Shown in pieces: positions 41,918-52,747 of a stretch of DNA of 64,000 nucleotides. Numbering within the stretch: the stretch's first letter is position 1; each line of letters starts with the position of its first letter. Origin of the DNA: Penicillus capitatus (lineage: Eukaryota > Chlorophyta); assembly GCA_965649825.1 (NCBI GenBank), contig OZ287701.1, positions 124,001 to 188,000 of the forward strand, read 5' to 3'. Made by a program: the position numbers and the translations under genes. The notes beneath the pieces were generated by a model. That model searched no databases, was not told where the DNA came from, and saw nothing but the letters and a program-made list of their open reading frames with translations.

Positions 41918-44246
41918 TCAGTTTCCGGTGATGGAACGGCGATTCGTTGGCATTAACCAGAAAACGGAACGAAACATAATGCGACAAGCCAGTCGATGAA
42001 AGACGAAACAAATTAAGAAGCTTAGCACAAAAAGAGCGACGGAAAATGTCACCCAAAACCAGATTCTCTCCATAAAGTGATCAGAATGACTCGAAAGAGC
42101 ACAGCACATTGTGTTTGACTTTGAACTAATGTTTCCAAGTGGACAGACGACATTTCGCGTCAGTATTTTGGCGGCGTCATCGATGGGACGTGCTGCGTCC
42201 AGAACCTCTTTCATGTGACACAAATCGGCGGGTGGAACAGTAAAGTAGCCTCGTCTTGGCGGCGCCCTGACAACGCCACCACACGATTCAGCAGAATCAT
42301 ACTTGCAGATGAAGGAGGCTTCTTCTGTGCAGGGTTTGACGAAGAGATTCTTCATCACTCCCCTGGAATCGATAGCAACACAGGGCTCTCTTCCCTGCAT
42401 GAAAATTGGCTCGCGGACTCCCCAGTACTCAGACCCATCTTCCAGGACGGAATCTTCAGAATCGATCCAGGAGAAACGGCCACCCGTTTGTCGATGTGCA
42501 CCGACCCAGGATCCATCTGTCTGTGCGAGCCTCGCTAGAAACGCAAGCTCGTCTTCATCCACTATGCTCACTAACTGTCCACCGTCTTCCACGCACAGCT
42601 CCTTCGCTTCCTCCCAATTGACTTCTTCAACGAACACCTTGTAGGCCGAATCTCGAAATGTGAAACAGGAGTTTGCACGAATGTCTTCGGCGAGGACCGT
42701 ATCCGGACACTCAGACAGAGGATCTTGCGCCTCTCTGTAGATCTGTTGCTCGCAGGGAGTGATCTCTGCCGAGATGCACTGTCTGGAACGACGGATGATA
42801 TCGTGGAGGGCTTGGTCGCTGGTAACACCCCCGATCTCGAACTCGTGGAGCCCGACATCGTGTCCAGCCACACCGAGGAACACATCTGGCGATTCTTCTG
42901 TCCCTTCCGCGAAGAATGGTATCGCTACTGTTGTGAGTAGCCCCAGACCACTTGCATCGTCATAGGGCTCTACCCAGATAGGCATCTCGATCCTTCTACT
43001 GGCAAAGTAGAGATAGTAAGAATTCAGAGCGTCGAAGGTATTGGTGTTCGGTCTGATGAACGACCAGGCGCCATTGTTGGCGCAGGCCAGTTGTCTGGGG
43101 ATAGCGTCATCTGCATCTCTAGTCATGGAGTAGGTAAAGATTGATGCTCTGCTGCCTGTCCGCTCCTCCAGTCTATGCTGCATCGCGTTGACAGCAGCAG
43201 CCATCTCCGACGGTTTAATGCTCTTTCCATCGGGACCGGTGGTGTCCACTCCATCTGTCAAGAACAGAATAACCTTGTGACAATGCGAGCGTGACTCCTC
43301 TTCGTCGTCTGCGTTGGTCAGGATGCGGAAGGCCGCTTCAAAGGCGGCGGTAAAGTTCGTGTTCCCACCTGGTTTTACTTTGTCCACTCGAGTGCGGAGA
43401 TTCTCAAGATGTTCAGCACGAACTCGAATAAGATCAGACAGTGTCCACAGAGGCTCAGCTTCGTCGGAGAAGACGATGATATTCATGAAATCTACGATGG
43501 TAAACGTTCCCAGAATGTCCTTCACTGCCCGTGCTGTTACTTCCCACTTTGATTCCTTGTTGAACCACGCAACATCGTTCATCGAATCGGACTTATCCAC
43601 AACTAACACAATGTCCTTCGGCCCAGTACTGGCCCCAATGTACCATGGACGCTGTCGAGGATCGTAAGCAGGACACCCACCATAATACTCGTCCATCCTT
43701 CTGTCGTGAGGCAGAGGAAACGAAGGAAAGGCTCGAAGATGTCCATCTCGGGTACCTACGCCACGCCAATCGCTCTATGTTCGCAACTGCGTATGTCTTC
43801 TTGCCTATGTACGACGAACCGTATTCGTCGCCTCCGTAAATTTCATGGAAGGTTTCGTCGAGGTGCTTGTACGTACAGATGCTTTCCTTTAGACTCTTGC
43901 TTAGGTTTTCTGAAAACGCTTCCGGCGGTGTGATGACGTTGGACGTTGTGCTATCGATTCGACGTCCAGGTGTCGTGCACTTCTGTGGAGTCCCATAGTT
44001 TATCGAACAGTGCATACTGTGGTTGTCCGACGAACACGCATGTTTTGAACATTCGCATTCTCGCACGAGCTGAACACGTCTGCTGTGCAGTGCGGTGGCC
44101 TGTTCAGCGATTGCTTTTACGATGTTTTCCTGGGACGCGACGAAATCCGTAAACTCCTTCGGTGCTTCGATTCCGTGCGCTTCATCCGTAGAGATTGAAA
44201 AAAAGATGCAGAGGAGTGCAAAAGAGAGTATCCGACAGAAGTGCAT
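41918..44246 (-). CDS. Surface protein A: Cache/VWA (alpha2delta-like) plus C-type-lectin-like domain
   Basis: Two exons (44246-43805, 43755-41918) give 759 residues. Order: signal peptide (1-24), helical segment with Cys-rich ECECSKHAC, split Cache region ending YDPRQRPWYIGAS, VWA domain with MIDAS DKSDS (~201) and FLTDGVDTTG, second Cache half (WVEPYDDASGLGLLTTVAIP, VFLGVAGHDVGL), C-type-lectin-like domain (~515-635; WVGAHRQTGGRFSW, EYWGVREP, ASFICKYD), and one C-terminal membrane helix with a short basic tail. The VWA/Cache part is the architecture of voltage-gated calcium channel alpha2delta subunits. The lectin-like domain lacks the EPN and WND calcium-binding motifs. The intron starts with GC (GCAAGAAG), whereas the two paralogues use GT at the identical position. 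Confidence 0.85.
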
Positions 44247-46369
44247 ACTTAAGACAAAGGCGACGAAAGTACTAGATGTTCATCAACAAGTAGTCTTTTC
44301 TGTTGATAAATCGGATGACGGTTAAATACGGTGCCCCGTCGCTAAACAAATGCGACGCTTATCGGCCTCGTTTTGCCGTTGGTCGACGACTCATAGCCCA
44401 AGAGACAGTTAAGAAATAGAAACGGTTGAGTTTCTGTGAGATTTCCGTTCATCCTTAGTTCACAGTGGTGTGACTCTGCGATTTCTGATCAGAAAGCGCA
44501 CGAAAGCGTTCATGATTTGGTCTTCGATGAGCATGAAGAGCTTACTTGAATACAGGACGATGGTATTGGGATGACCTTATACATCCTTGAACGGTTTTTC
44601 GTGAAAATGCTCTGAAGATTCTGACGCATCTGTGTATAAGATGAGTTCGATGATGACGGCTAGATAGACGTTGTGTCGTGGCGCCTGCAAATTCATGTTT
44701 CGCCTTACACTCATCGTACGACCGCCATTTTACAAATAACGCACCTGTTCGCCGAGGATAGTCGCGAGACATCGGAGTGCGTGTTGAGTGAGAACGCTGT
44801 TTTCCATCACAGTTGCGTAAGGCACGTAAGCGCGCGTGATGCTTCGCTCAACGTCGTCGTCTGCAAAAGTGGCCACACGTCAAAGTCGAACGTCTTACAA
44901 AGAACAACAGAAAAGCAAAACTCAAGCCGTCCTCCACCTCTTATTCGGTTCTGGTGATGTGACTTTCGTAGGCAGGTGAGTCATCCTAGCGCCAGAACCA
45001 AAGAAAAGCGCCTCAGATGACTCAACCAGCGTCCCCCCACCGCATGGACCCCACGACAACAAGACAGTAGTCCCATCGCCAGGCGACAATCCACGTGCCC
45101 CTTCCTAACAAGGCAGTCCCGTCGCCGCCGCCGAAATCTCGGCGACAAGAACACCGTAGTTTTCGGCAAACTGTGACTGCGTTTTCTCTTTTCTCTTTGA
45201 TGCTGCGGCGTGCCTTTCGTCAGAAGTGTCCTTTGCATTCGAACGTAAGCTGAGGAGGCCTTTGTTGAATATTTGCTATTTGTCTACGTTTGCTCCATCT
45301 TTGGCGGCATTTGAATTTACCTCCAACCGTTGCGTTAGTGTGGACCGACGAGAAAAACAGTCGGCAAGATGGTCGCCAGAAGAAGGAAGAAAATTCAAGG
45401 ATAGGCGAGACCTCGACCGACAACTTGGCCTAAAGCCGTCCCATACGGCGCGCAATGTGAAGATCAAACGTGACTTGTAAAGAGGAAATGAAGGCTCCCA
45501 AGGTTTGCTATAAGGATACAAAACCCAATCTGTATGAAGTCGCGTTATGATCTGGTCCCATTGGATTAACTCGTCATTACAGCTTTGCCTGCACTGAAGC
45601 ACTGCAACGTGAGGACCGAGACAGACAAACTCAGAAAGTTCGTTACAATGGCAAATGTCTAATGTTTTCATGTTCTTAAGGACCACAGTCGCATCATCTA
45701 TCAAAATAACACAACAGCACTTGAATGGAATTTCGTCGTCCAAGCCTGGGCTTGTGTCGCCAGGGAGAATATCGATCTCTTCGAGTGTTCATTTTTCCTG
45801 CAGTGCGGTTCTCTGACGAACAAAGACCTCTTGTCCGCCTTTAAGGAAGTCAAAACGTGGCATTCGGAGGAGAGAGGAATGTACTGCCCGACAGGTACCA
45901 GGCTATGTGTTTGGATGACACGGATGCAGCAGGTTTCTTCGCCGAGTACAACTAACCCAGTAGAAGATTCAGCAGACGTGCACGCTCAGGCAGTAACTAG
46001 TTCATCCGTTTGCGAAGTCCCGCAGAAAGCACATACATTCATACTGATCTTGAATGAGACGGAATAAACCCCTAACTGAAGACGATTAAAATCGAGTGCC
46101 TGGTTTAGTGGAAAGGGACATCGAGTACGAACGGCGACGTAATTCTCTATCCTGAGCACCACTATGTGCGAGTGAAAGGAACGGCCACGGGGGCTATTCA
46201 GTTCATGGGTGGTTTTCCGCCTTATCCGATGAATCCTCATTTCATTCGAGCGTGAAGAACTTGTGATGACATGACCGTATCAGAACTACATCGGAGCGTT
46301 GGTTGCATGCATCTACCTCTGCACCGCGCGCTTTAAACCTTTTCCCAGTCGTGCGCCTTCGCGTTGGCA
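44247..46369. other. Intergenic stretch between divergent surface-protein genes A and B
   Basis: About 2.1 kb. It contains the 53-bp hairpin repeat at 44975-45027 and several open frames (for example 45276-45743 reverse) with no convincing family match. A/T-rich TATA-like motifs precede gene A (GTATTTAACC near 44325) and gene B (CTTTAAACC near 46331). Confidence 0.45.
44975..45027. repeat. 53-bp hairpin repeat, copy 1
   Basis: Ends are GTGAGTCATC and GATGACTCAAC, near-perfect inverted repeats around a ~30-bp loop. The whole unit, including the interior CTAGCGCCAGA-CCA-AGAA, recurs in reverse orientation at 53310-53361, with similarity running about 10 bp past the inverted repeats on each side. 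It resembles a tiny MITE or a conserved RNA/DNA hairpin. Confidence 0.75.
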
Positions 46370-48644
46370 ATGTTTATTGCCGATAAAACTACGATATATT
46401 CGAAATTCGCGGCACGCGTTGTGCTGCTGTCGCTTATCCTTCTCTGTGCCTGTTACGGCCAGAAGACGGATGGGGACGACCAGCTGACGAAATTCATCAA
46501 ATCCCAGGAAGAAATCGTCGAGCGCCTCGCTCGGTTGGCGACTGAGTGGCACACTGACAGAATTCGTTCCGTTCGCGACTGCGAGTGCTCGAGGCATGCC
46601 TGCTCAAACGATTTTGCGAACGTTGAGTGTGTCACGAGCTTTGGCGGACTTGAAATGTGCAAATCGGAAGGCCGTCGCATTGACTACAACCGCTCCGTCT
46701 TTCGAACACCGAGAGCCATACATCCGGAGCATCTGAGTGACAGTCTCAAGGAGAGCATCTGCATCTACAGAAAGCTGGACGACGCTGCCAGAGAGTACGG
46801 CTCAGAGGAGCTCGGCTGGTTCTTCGTCGGTAGACACAGCTCGCCTCTCGTTCTCTTCTCTGCAGTGGACGATTGTAGGAACACGGGACGGTCATTTCCG
46901 GAACTTTCCTGGAGCGGCGGAAGAGCGAGGGTTGGAAAACGGAGAGGACCTGTGGAATCAGTGCAGACCCTACGACCCCCGAATCCGTCCGTGGTTCATC
47001 GGTGCGAGCACGGGACCGAAGGACATCGTATTGGTCGTGGACAAGTCTGCATCCATGTCGAATCGCATCGGGGATGAGAACAGGACAAAGTGGGATCTGG
47101 TTCTGGATGCCGTCGGCGACATCATCGACACGTTCACGTTCGCCGACTACGTCGCTATCGTCACCTTCTCGAACGAGGCCAGCACCGTCCCGAAGGGATC
47201 CGATCTCCTGAGAGGGAGGGCAGAAAATCTGTCACTGCTGAAAGAGGCGTTGCTCGAAGAGGCCCCGTCCGGCGAAACGAAGAATTTTACTGCTGCGTTC
47301 GAGAAGGCGTTCTCTCTGCTGTGGGAAGGATGCGACAACGAGCCGGCGCAGTGCTCGAACTGCGAGAAGATCATTCTCTTCCTGACGGATGGGTCTTCCG
47401 GAGAGGACGGGGAGAGCATCAAGCCTTCCGAAATGGCGACCACCATCCAGGAACTGCAGGAGAAGCTTAGCAAAGAGACCGATAGGCGTGCACTCATCTT
47501 CACCTATTCGATGTCGGACGAGGCCGATGACTTGATTCCCAGGCAGATCGCGTGTAGCAACGGTGGCGCCTGGGCCTTCATCGGACCCGAGACGAACACA
47601 CTGGACGCTCTCAATTCCTACTATCTCTTCGTGGCCGCAGGGAGACGCACCGAAGTGCCTTTCTGGATCGAACCGTACGAAGATGCCGGTGGCATGGGAC
47701 TCATCACCACCGTCGCCGTGCCATTCTATGCCCGCGGGACAAGAGACGTGCCGGACGTGTTCTTGGGAGTGGTCGGACACGACGTGCCACTGTGGGAGTT
47801 GGAGTTCGAGGGTGTGACGCAGGATAAAGTCTTCGCCGCCATCTTCAACCGAGCACAGCGTTGCACCCTCACGGACGCCATCACCCCATGTGCATTGCAG
47901 GTATTCCGCAACGCCTACGACAGAAGGGCATTGTGCCCCGATCCCATTCCGATCCTCTCCAACGCGTCGTCGCCGAAGGCCAAATCGCAGGAATCGGACA
48001 TCCAGTGCCACGCGTTTAGAGACAAGTACTACTGGCGATCGGTCGCGGAGGTCAAGTGGAGAAAGGCCGCGTCGAGATGCGAAGACAGGGGTGGCCAGCT
48101 CGCGGATGTCGAAGACAAAGAAGAGCTTGCCTTTCTGGCGAACCTGGCCTCGAACGATGGGACGTGGATCGGTGCCAAGCGAAGCAAGACCAGAGGCTTC
48201 GCCTGGCGCAACAAATCCCGGTCGAAGCTGCCAAAAGACTCGGAGTACTGGGGAGTGCAGGAGCCCGTCTCCGTCCTCGGCACAGAGAACTGCGTCGCCA
48301 TCGACAGCCGGGGCGTCACTGCGAATTTGAAGGCGATGCCGTGCAATCGTCGCGCCACCTACATATGCAAATTCGAGACCGATTCCCCCTGTCCTGCCGG
48401 CGTTGCTGACGCAGCGAAGAGAGGATTCCTCAACGTACCTCCTCTGAGCAAGTGCGTGGACGAGATCGAGGCCCTAGACGAGACCCGACCTGTGAAAGAC
48501 GTCAAGCAGCTGACCGTGGAGGACGTCATGTGCGACCTCGGAGAGGAACGGACCAGCGAAGAGCTGCTCTGCTGTGACGACAACGTCGAAAAAGAGGTCT
48601 CCTGCAAGAAGGGGAGACGGTCGTCCTCCGAAAAGAAATGCTAG
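46370..48644 (+). CDS. Surface protein B: secreted Cache/VWA plus C-type-lectin-like domain
   Basis: Two exons (46370-46829, 46879-48644) give 741 residues. The domain order is that of protein A: signal peptide, CECSRHAC, FVGTRDGHFRNFPG, YDPRIRPWFIGAS, VWA with MIDAS DKSAS and FLTDGSSGEDG, Cache half (WIEPYEDAGGMGLITTVAVP), lectin-like domain (WIGAKRSKTRGFAWR, EYWGVQEP, ATYICKFE). It differs by ending in a hydrophilic Lys/Ser tail (EVSCKKGRRSSSEKK) with no membrane helix, so it should be secreted or peripherally bound. The intron position is shared with A and C but with a GT donor. Codon use is markedly more C/G-ending than in A and C, suggesting different age or expression. The ATG at 46370 is the first in frame. 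Confidence 0.85.
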
Positions 48645-50998
48645 CGAGGAACGTCGGTAGGAGTAACAGGAGGACTCTGCAAACGCTGCCCAGACGGTGG
48701 ACTGCAGACGTCACTGTGTGTGGCAGCAGCTGGGGGAAATCAAATACTTTGCATCGAATGTTGTGAAGCCTACAGGAGTTTCGTTATCGTAGTCCCTTCC
48801 ATGGCCGTGTCCTTTCTCGAATCTCTGCGTTTATGGTCTATGCTTGTCTGTCATTGCCATGTGTATCTTCCCATACACCTCGGAATGGTTGTTTCATTTA
48901 ACTGTTTGTCGAACTAAACAAGTTCTTAAACGTATCTAGAGTATCGGGCTGCAACGCGAACGACAGTGTCTTCAGGTAGCCGATGTCGTGAAGGGAACTC
49001 TGCTAATCTCTGCCCTTCATTTCGGCAGCAAATGCCGTAGCGATACCGGAGAACGCGAATGAAGGTAGAGCGACTCTTCGTTCCCCTCCTCGATCTCTTG
49101 ACAGTCCAAGGCCATTGTTTCCTTGTCATACGACACTCTGGAGAAAGTGGTGGACTACGTGTTCGTTCGTTTGTCGCCGGCGAATCGCAGAGAACCAGAG
49201 GTTCATTGGGCGTTGTGTGAACCAGAATCGTTTTGTTTGTAAACTGCAGCTCAATGCGGTTATCGTCAATTTCTGCATGAACACGAAGGTAGAGGCTCCT
49301 TGTGTGCACAAGTCCAGTTAGCTCCTCTCTGTCCTGCGATCTCAAGGTGAGCGTCGATACAGAAACTGTCGAAGTGACAGAACGGGTATGCTTTCTCTGC
49401 CCCAAGGCAATCTGCAGCAGCAAGATCCGTCAACGAAAAATCCAAGATCTACGTTCCCTTCCGTCGGGATCCTTTGAGTATGACTTGGAAGACATTCACG
49501 CACAATAGTTATGGTGCATTGAAAGAAATTGATCTGCAGACTTTGTATTGCTTACGACTCAGCAAGTCTGCACATTCTCCTTGAAGGCTTCATATCATTA
49601 TTCAATTTGGATGCTTTCATTCTCTCTCCGTAGCACGCCTGACCTTCGACAGTATATTACCGAAGATTTCGTCTCTCGGTCAACATCTCGATTAGACCCA
49701 GATGATGTGCTCCATATGAGTTATCCTTTAATGCTGTGTGCGTACTCCTGCATTTGTATCAATACACGGATAGCGACGCGGCCATAAGTTGCGAGTTAAA
49801 AATCGATCTAACATAAAGCAATGCCAAAGCGACCGTACCATCATAACACCATCTTTGCATGGGTGCTTGGATAGTGGCGATACACCTCATCCCGATTCTT
49901 GTCCGTCTATCTGACAGACATGACCGATCGGTCATCTTGCTACATCGAGCAGAGGTTTCGCGGTCTTCTTCGTGGCAGTGCTGTTTGTCATTCCGTCCAC
50001 TGCATCAAATTCCGCCCGACAAGCTAACGCCAGATGTGCGAAGTTTTTTTATCGACCTCTAAACAATCGATGAGTACTAGCGCCGGCAAAGAAATTCAAA
50101 GTTATGTGCAATGACAAAAAGTCGATCATCACCTTGTCGATCACCCTAAGAGACAGCACGTCTCCATAATACAGCCCAATTTTGACGAGCAATAGCATTC
50201 CGTGACCTGCATAACAAAATGTTGTCCAACAAGTGAGTATCGACCAGAGTTAGAAGCCATGGGTATCTCGTTCAGGCGACGGTTGGAAGATCGACAATGT
50301 TTCATAGAACGATACGAAAGAATGAGACGAGTGTTGTAACTCCATCGTAGTGTGGGACCGCGAGAGTCGCATCGATGGCAGAGGAGAATGAAGCGACGTC
50401 TATGCCAGCGAGGTAACATCTGATGCCCGATAATGCATTGAAAAGACGTCGCGGTGAAGAACAGACGCTATCATTGTACTCTCCTTGTAAACTATTGCTG
50501 TTTGACAATCCAGTCGTCTTGGAGTCTGATTACGACCGATATAAGCGTGTTTGTCCAAAAGACTTTGTCATTTCTTCCTCGCTCGAGCCTCTGTTCGTTT
50601 TCTTTGCGATTCATATTCAATGGTCGCCTTTACAGCGTGCGTGCGCGCGCGAATCGCAAACCATGTTCGCCATCTGTCGCATCTTAAGCGTTGTATGAAC
50701 AATGACCTCTTTCTTGTACAGCGTGTGATTGCGTTCTGTTTTTGAAAAGAACACTACAGGTTTTCTCGTGATTGACGCGACGTTGGCTCAGAGATGAACA
50801 CTTCTACCACTCCACTTCTCTTTCTTGTCGACGTCTGCCCCGAAGCGGGAATGATTACATAAGGGTCTGTTTTCTGGATTTCTGCAAAGACGCGCGACTC
50901 TTATCCAATTGCCTTCTGCCTTCAAGTTTCATAGGTTATATCCGCAACGGCTGACGTTCGTCTTCAACGCAGTTCGACGGTATTGCCTCGTACAATGG
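48645..50998. other. Sparse stretch between gene B and the MATH-RING gene, with a possible UBL relic
   Basis: No complete gene was found in 2.3 kb. At about 49130-49236 (+) an open segment reads YDTLEKVVDYVFVRL then EVHWALCEPESF, which resembles the ubiquitin-like region preceding RLWLCERT in the neighbouring MATH-RING protein. It is flanked by stops and I could not extend it, so it may be a relic of the same family. Confidence 0.35.
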
Positions 50999-52747
50999 AT
51001 GGCCGACTCGAATACTCCCAAATTGTCACGTCGCACAAGGACGGTGGTTCCGTTGAGGTCCATCATACCAAACGCAACACCTTGGCCAAATGACGTTTCT
51101 GTTCAGTTTCTGCTAAACAATGTACAGCGATGGAGGCATGAAGATCTCTTCCATAGCGAGATTTTCGTCATTCACGGGCTCAAGTGGTAAAACATGTGTG
51201 GCGTTCTCCCCCCGGATGAATGCGTGTTCGACAGGAGAGTGGTTTTCTGTCGTACCTTTCCTCCAGAAGGTGGCCGCGAAAGATTTGCCGTACAGCTCCT
51301 CTATTGCAATGCGAAGACGATCACGTTCAATGTCTCCATATCATTCCGCAACCAGTCGAGTCCGGGCAAGACCTTCGTACAGCCAAGTGTGGTGCCCAGT
51401 GATGCCGTCATTATTCGACCATCGGGTTTCTGCATCTTAGTCAGGTTTTGTCGGACCATTCCTTTCTGCTCTGCGTGGTTCATCGATGACTACCCAGACT
51501 ACGAAACCATCCTCAGTCCCACAGCTGGCTTCGTAGTCGACAACACTCTTGTCGTGGGAATCCTTCTGTCCCACATCAAGGATGTCAGTGCAAGAGCAGG
51601 ATCTTCCACCATAGGAGACGACATGGGCCTCATCTCTGTGGAAATTCTCTCCGAAGACAGCATACGTAAGAACATGAAAGAGGGATGCCCGTTTGGTCTC
51701 GCTTCTGTCAAGAGAAGACGACATCACAATATCAAACGCAATTCGGTTGTTGGCAACTTCACGGTGCTGTTAAGACTATCAGACCTCAAATCACTCTCTG
51801 TTCTTGGTGTATCCAGATGCCAAACAGCCGCCTGTGGCTGTGCGAACGTACAGCACGAGGTGTTGTCCTGCTGCAGGGCTTGTACAATATGCCAGTCGGT
51901 ACAAAATTCGGTGACCTTCGTACAAAAGACATGTCCAGGGAGCAACCGTGGCTGACTTTGTTTCAAGAACGTCGGCTTCCCGACGAATACTTTCCCCATA
52001 TTTCAGACAACGATGTCATTGTTTTCTGCAAGCTTTATGATCCGGAAGAGAGCACGTTGACGTATGTGGGATTTCTGCAGATTTCCAGGTCAAAGAGATG
52101 TCTAGATTTCATCGCCAGAGTCGCCGATCTGGCAGAGGTCCCTGTCGGCATTGGATTCGATGTCTACATCGAGGAAGGCGATCTCGGCGTTCGACATCTC
52201 TCGAATCTCTATTCCTCTGTCCTCGATGTGCGTAATTAACACGGAACACCTCATCCATTCCGTTGATCGCTGTCTGTAGACCGGTATTGTTTCTGGATCA
52301 GTGGTTGTCTTACGTCCGAGATTTGACGGACAGGACGTCTCTGAAGAGACCGTCCGAAATGAACTGAAATCGCTGTACTTAGACAGACTCGAGGTCTCTA
52401 GCAGAGCGGAACAGAAAAGGGTGAGAGAAGATTCACAGACTCGAGTATCTCAGGTACGGATTGTCAGCCCATAACTGTTTCAATGATCTCTGTCTTCTGC
52501 ATGGCAAGGTTAACGAGAATGACATGTGTGTTGTCTGCTTGGACGCCCCACAGACCTCTGGATTTCTGCATGGAACAACGTACGATCCTGTCATCTGCAT
52601 CCTATCTCTCTATGCCACTGTTATTGTGTTCTCAGTTCCCATCGTTGCGTCTGTGAACCCTGTGCTCTGAAGATCTCACAGCAAGCGCAGCCGCGATGTC
52701 CCATTTGTCGCGCTGTCGTTCAGCACACCATCTTTAAGATGTTCTAG
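50999..52747 (+). CDS. MATH-UBL-UBL-RING protein: USP7-like scaffold without protease domain, probable E3 ubiquitin ligase
   Basis: Seven exons (50999-51186, 51235-51386, 51441-51763, 51817-52227, 52280-52453, 52509-52579, 52636-52747) join with matching phases to 476 residues. Residues ~30-158 form a MATH/TRAF-type domain (EIFVIHGLKWRVVFCR, FAVQLLYCNAK, ILSPTAGFVVDNTLVV), closest by eye to USP7. Next come two USP7-type ubiquitin-like domains: ISVEILSEDS to SRLWLCERTA (~176-230) and PWLTLFQERRLPDEYFPHIS, DVIVFCKLYDPEESTLTYVG, VYIEEGD, SGSVVVLRP (~265-375). A charged helix precedes a C-terminal MDM2/MUL1-type RING with ligands C423, C426, H437, H442, C446, C449, C461, C464. The USP catalytic domain that separates MATH and UBLs in USP7 is absent. 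All introns are GT-AG, 48-56 nt. Confidence 0.82.

Noticed and set aside
45276-45743. Reverse-strand 155-codon ORF with PW...L segment faintly like a USP7 UBL linker
   Set aside because: Similarity covers too few residues and the rest is Ser/Arg noise; not enough to call a gene or relic.
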